DNA of 25,876 nt from assembly GCA_034408895.1 (NCBI GenBank), contig JAWXCI010000046.1:1-25876 (forward strand), written 5' to 3'. This document shows, piece after piece, positions 24,821 to 25,876 of this stretch (position 1 is its first letter; every line of letters starts with the position of its first letter). A model generated the notes under the pieces. That model was given only the letters and a program-made list of their open reading frames with translations, ran no database searches and was not told the origin of the DNA. The position numbers and the translations under genes were made by a program. The DNA comes from UBA4660 sp034408895 (GTDB lineage Bacteria; Bacteroidota; Bacteroidia; Flavobacteriales_D; Sanyastnellaceae).

Positions 24821-25155
24821 ATGATTGACAACAGTGGCGGAGGCTCCGGCACCAACGGCTACACGTGGCTCTTTACGAATTGCAGCCGGGCGCCACTCTG
24901 CTTTTTACCGATACCCCTGCCGATGCAGCCCGCCTTATATATATGCGCCAGCTCAACGGGGCCGCCACCATCAACGTGTGTATAGCCCCCAATGCCACAA
25001 ACCCCTGCGCAGCCGGCTACCAGCCGGGCGTAAGCACTACACGCAAAATTGCCTTGCAAGACATGAGCTTCACACCGCCCTATGGTACAAAGATCATCTT
25101 CACCAACCCAAACCCCGAAGTGGTGAGCGTGAGGGCCGGACTGCAAGATGTATAA
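24821..25155 (+). pseudogene. Small unknown ORF, possibly frameshifted near 24866
   Basis: A GTG-initiated frame (24865-25155) encodes 96 residues with a protein-like make-up (LYELQPGATLLFTDTPADAA, LIYMRQLNGAATINVCIAPN, FTPPYGTKIIFTNP). I do not recognise a family. A better start signal (ATG 24821, with TATCTTAC upstream) opens a different frame, giving MIDNSGGGSGTNGYTW. That frame would join the long one by a single-base shift near 24865-24868. Either the gene starts at GTG 24865, or it is a frameshifted copy. The region is visibly richer in G+C than the T9SS genes next to it, which suggests another origin. The minus-strand ORF over the same stretch looks like a shadow. Confidence 0.4.
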
Positions 25156-25181
25156 TGCAGTAAATCAAAGGTTTATAGCGT

Positions 25182-25304
25182 TGAATGAGCCACGTGGTTC
25201 ATTCAGTGCGCCACGTGGTTCATTCAGTGCGCTCTGTGGTTCATTCCGTGCTGTGGACGGTTCATTCAAAGCCTTAAATCAATGCTCCCAGTGTTTGAAT
25301 GAAC
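25182..25304. promoter_or_regulatory. Four 21-nt direct repeats with inverted half-sites (operator-like array)
   Basis: GGTTCATTCA occurs at 25196, 25217, 25238 (last base C) and 25259, each exactly 21 nt apart, about two turns of DNA. Inverted half-sites bound the array: TGAATGAGCC at 25182 and TGAATGAAC at 25296. The first pair forms a 24-nt near-perfect palindrome (25182-25205) centred on CCACGTGG. It ends 38 nt before the ATG of an HTH protein. It is most simply a multi-site operator bound by that protein; an iteron-like origin is the alternative. Confidence 0.7.
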
Positions 25305-25342
25305 AAAACCAATGATAAAACAAACATAACTCCCTGAAAATC

Positions 25343-25672
25343 ATGTTAGAGTTCCAGATAAGACCCTTGTTCGAAGCCCTGGGCCTGCGCCATCCCTATA
25401 AACTTGCGAGGCGCATGAAGCTAAGCCCCAGCATCTTTAAGCGAATCATTACCAGCAAGCAGCACCGCATACACCTGCACTACATAGAGCAATTGTGCAC
25501 CCTGTTGCGCTGCACTCCCAACGACCTTTTTGCATGGACACCAAACGACAAAGGGGAAGACCGACCTGAAAACCCCCTGCAAGCCATCCGCAAAAAAGAC
25601 CTTCCAAAACTGGACGAACTGGTGGGCAAAATGAATTTGGAAGAGGTGAAGAAAAAACTGGGGGAGGGTTAA
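25343..25672 (+). CDS. Small HTH (XRE/Cro-like) DNA-binding protein
   Basis: The 109-residue protein has a Cro/C1-type helix-turn-helix at about 19-65: PYKLARRMKLSPSIFKRII forms the first helices and recognition region, and YIEQLCTLLRCTPNDLFAWTP is the typical closing helix and turn. A charged C-terminal helix (LDELVGKMNLEEVKKKLGEG) could dimerise it. There is no enzymatic or sensor domain. The repeat array lies just upstream, so autoregulation is likely. Neighbouring DNA looks accessory. The target beyond its own promoter is unknown. Confidence 0.8.
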   Translation: MLEFQIRPLFEALGLRHPYKLARRMKLSPSIFKRIITSKQHRIHLHYIEQLCTLLRCTPNDLFAWTPNDKGEDRPENPLQAIRKKDLPKLDELVGKMNLEEVKKKLGEG

Positions 25673-25761
25673 CCCACCGTATTTCGAAAGCCGGAAAAAC
25701 ACCGCGACATCTAGAAAGCAAAAAGCCCATAGGACAGTTTATGACACATGCGCATTTCCGT

Positions 25762-25769
25762 TATCTTCG
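25762..25769 (+). promoter_or_regulatory. Possible -7 box near the window end
   Basis: TATCTTCG fits TAnnTTTG with one change. It precedes an ATG at 25784 that opens only 16 codons, and the purine-rich start site further on. Confidence 0.35.
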
Positions 25770-25856
25770 GCCCACCATTAGCCATGCGTATTTTTGTTAT
25801 CAAAATCATATATCACTGTTTTACATGGAATTGACAAAATGAGTGAGGGAGGAAAC

Positions 25857-25876
25857 ATGCGGGTATTTATGAGTTA
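25857..25876 (+). CDS. Start of a gene cut by the window end (tentative)
   Basis: GGGAGGAAAC precedes ATG 25857, the clearest Shine-Dalgarno-like sequence in the window. The frame is open for the six codons visible (MRVFMS). An in-frame ATG at 25839 is also possible. Too little is present to name a product. Confidence 0.25.

Noticed and set aside
25182..25304. Possible CRISPR array
   Set aside because: The units are 21 nt in period with nearly identical sequence and no variable spacers, and no cas genes are present.
1..25876. tRNA, rRNA or riboswitch genes
   Set aside because: I saw no cloverleaf with a typical TTCGAAT/GGTTCGA arm, no rRNA-like sequence and no known aptamer core; this is by eye only.

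Overview
The window looks like chromosomal DNA from an uncultured member of the Bacteroidota. Several independent signs agree: a DUF4290 gene upstream of murA, a DnaE polymerase with a DnaQ-type exonuclease fused to its N-terminus, a secreted protein with a type IX secretion (T9SS) type-B sorting domain followed by a PorP/SprF-like partner, promoters of the TAnnTTTG type, and almost no Shine-Dalgarno sequences. The Cys-rich G-C-x-D-x-x-A-x-N-Y repeats and the SBBP/DUF7948 protein recall the Flavobacteriales and related lineages, but I would not assign an order with confidence.

Layout. 1-1870 is accessory DNA. It holds two palindromic elements, the first resembling an integron attC site, and an orphan fragment that is only the TcB-binding C-terminus of a Tc-toxin A subunit. 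1875-5255 (-) encodes a large secreted subtilisin-like protease with three families of Cys-rich or beta repeats and a terminal dockerin-like pair. Inverted copies of a ~75-80 nt palindromic MITE-like element lie on both sides of it. 5780-14250 (+) carries uvrD/pcrA, a RelE-type toxin-antitoxin pair whose toxin has an in-frame stop, DUF4290, murA, a TlpA-like thioredoxin, grpE, dnaJ, and a zeta-like P-loop toxin that also has an in-frame stop, followed by a small overlapping partner gene. 14423-19254 (+) carries dnaE and trxA. 19314-24683 (-) carries a small membrane protein, the PorP/SprF-like protein and its large T9SS cargo protein. 24800-25876 is accessory again: a small, possibly frameshifted ORF, four 21-nt direct repeats with inverted half-sites, an HTH protein, and the start of something cut off by the window edge.

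How the parts fit. The conserved middle covers replication and repair (UvrD, DnaE), peptidoglycan synthesis (MurA), chaperones (GrpE, DnaJ) and redox (TlpA-like, TrxA). The T9SS cargo and PorP/SprF genes form a two-gene unit separated by 7 nt. The edges and two internal gaps hold toxin-related or mobile material, much of it decayed. The points most worth a second look are the 21-nt operator-like array before the HTH gene, the attC-like unit beside the orphan TcA domain, the two toxin genes each broken by one stop codon, the protease lacking its canonical catalytic Asp, and start codons placed 4-5 nt after a promoter box, which suggests leaderless mRNAs.
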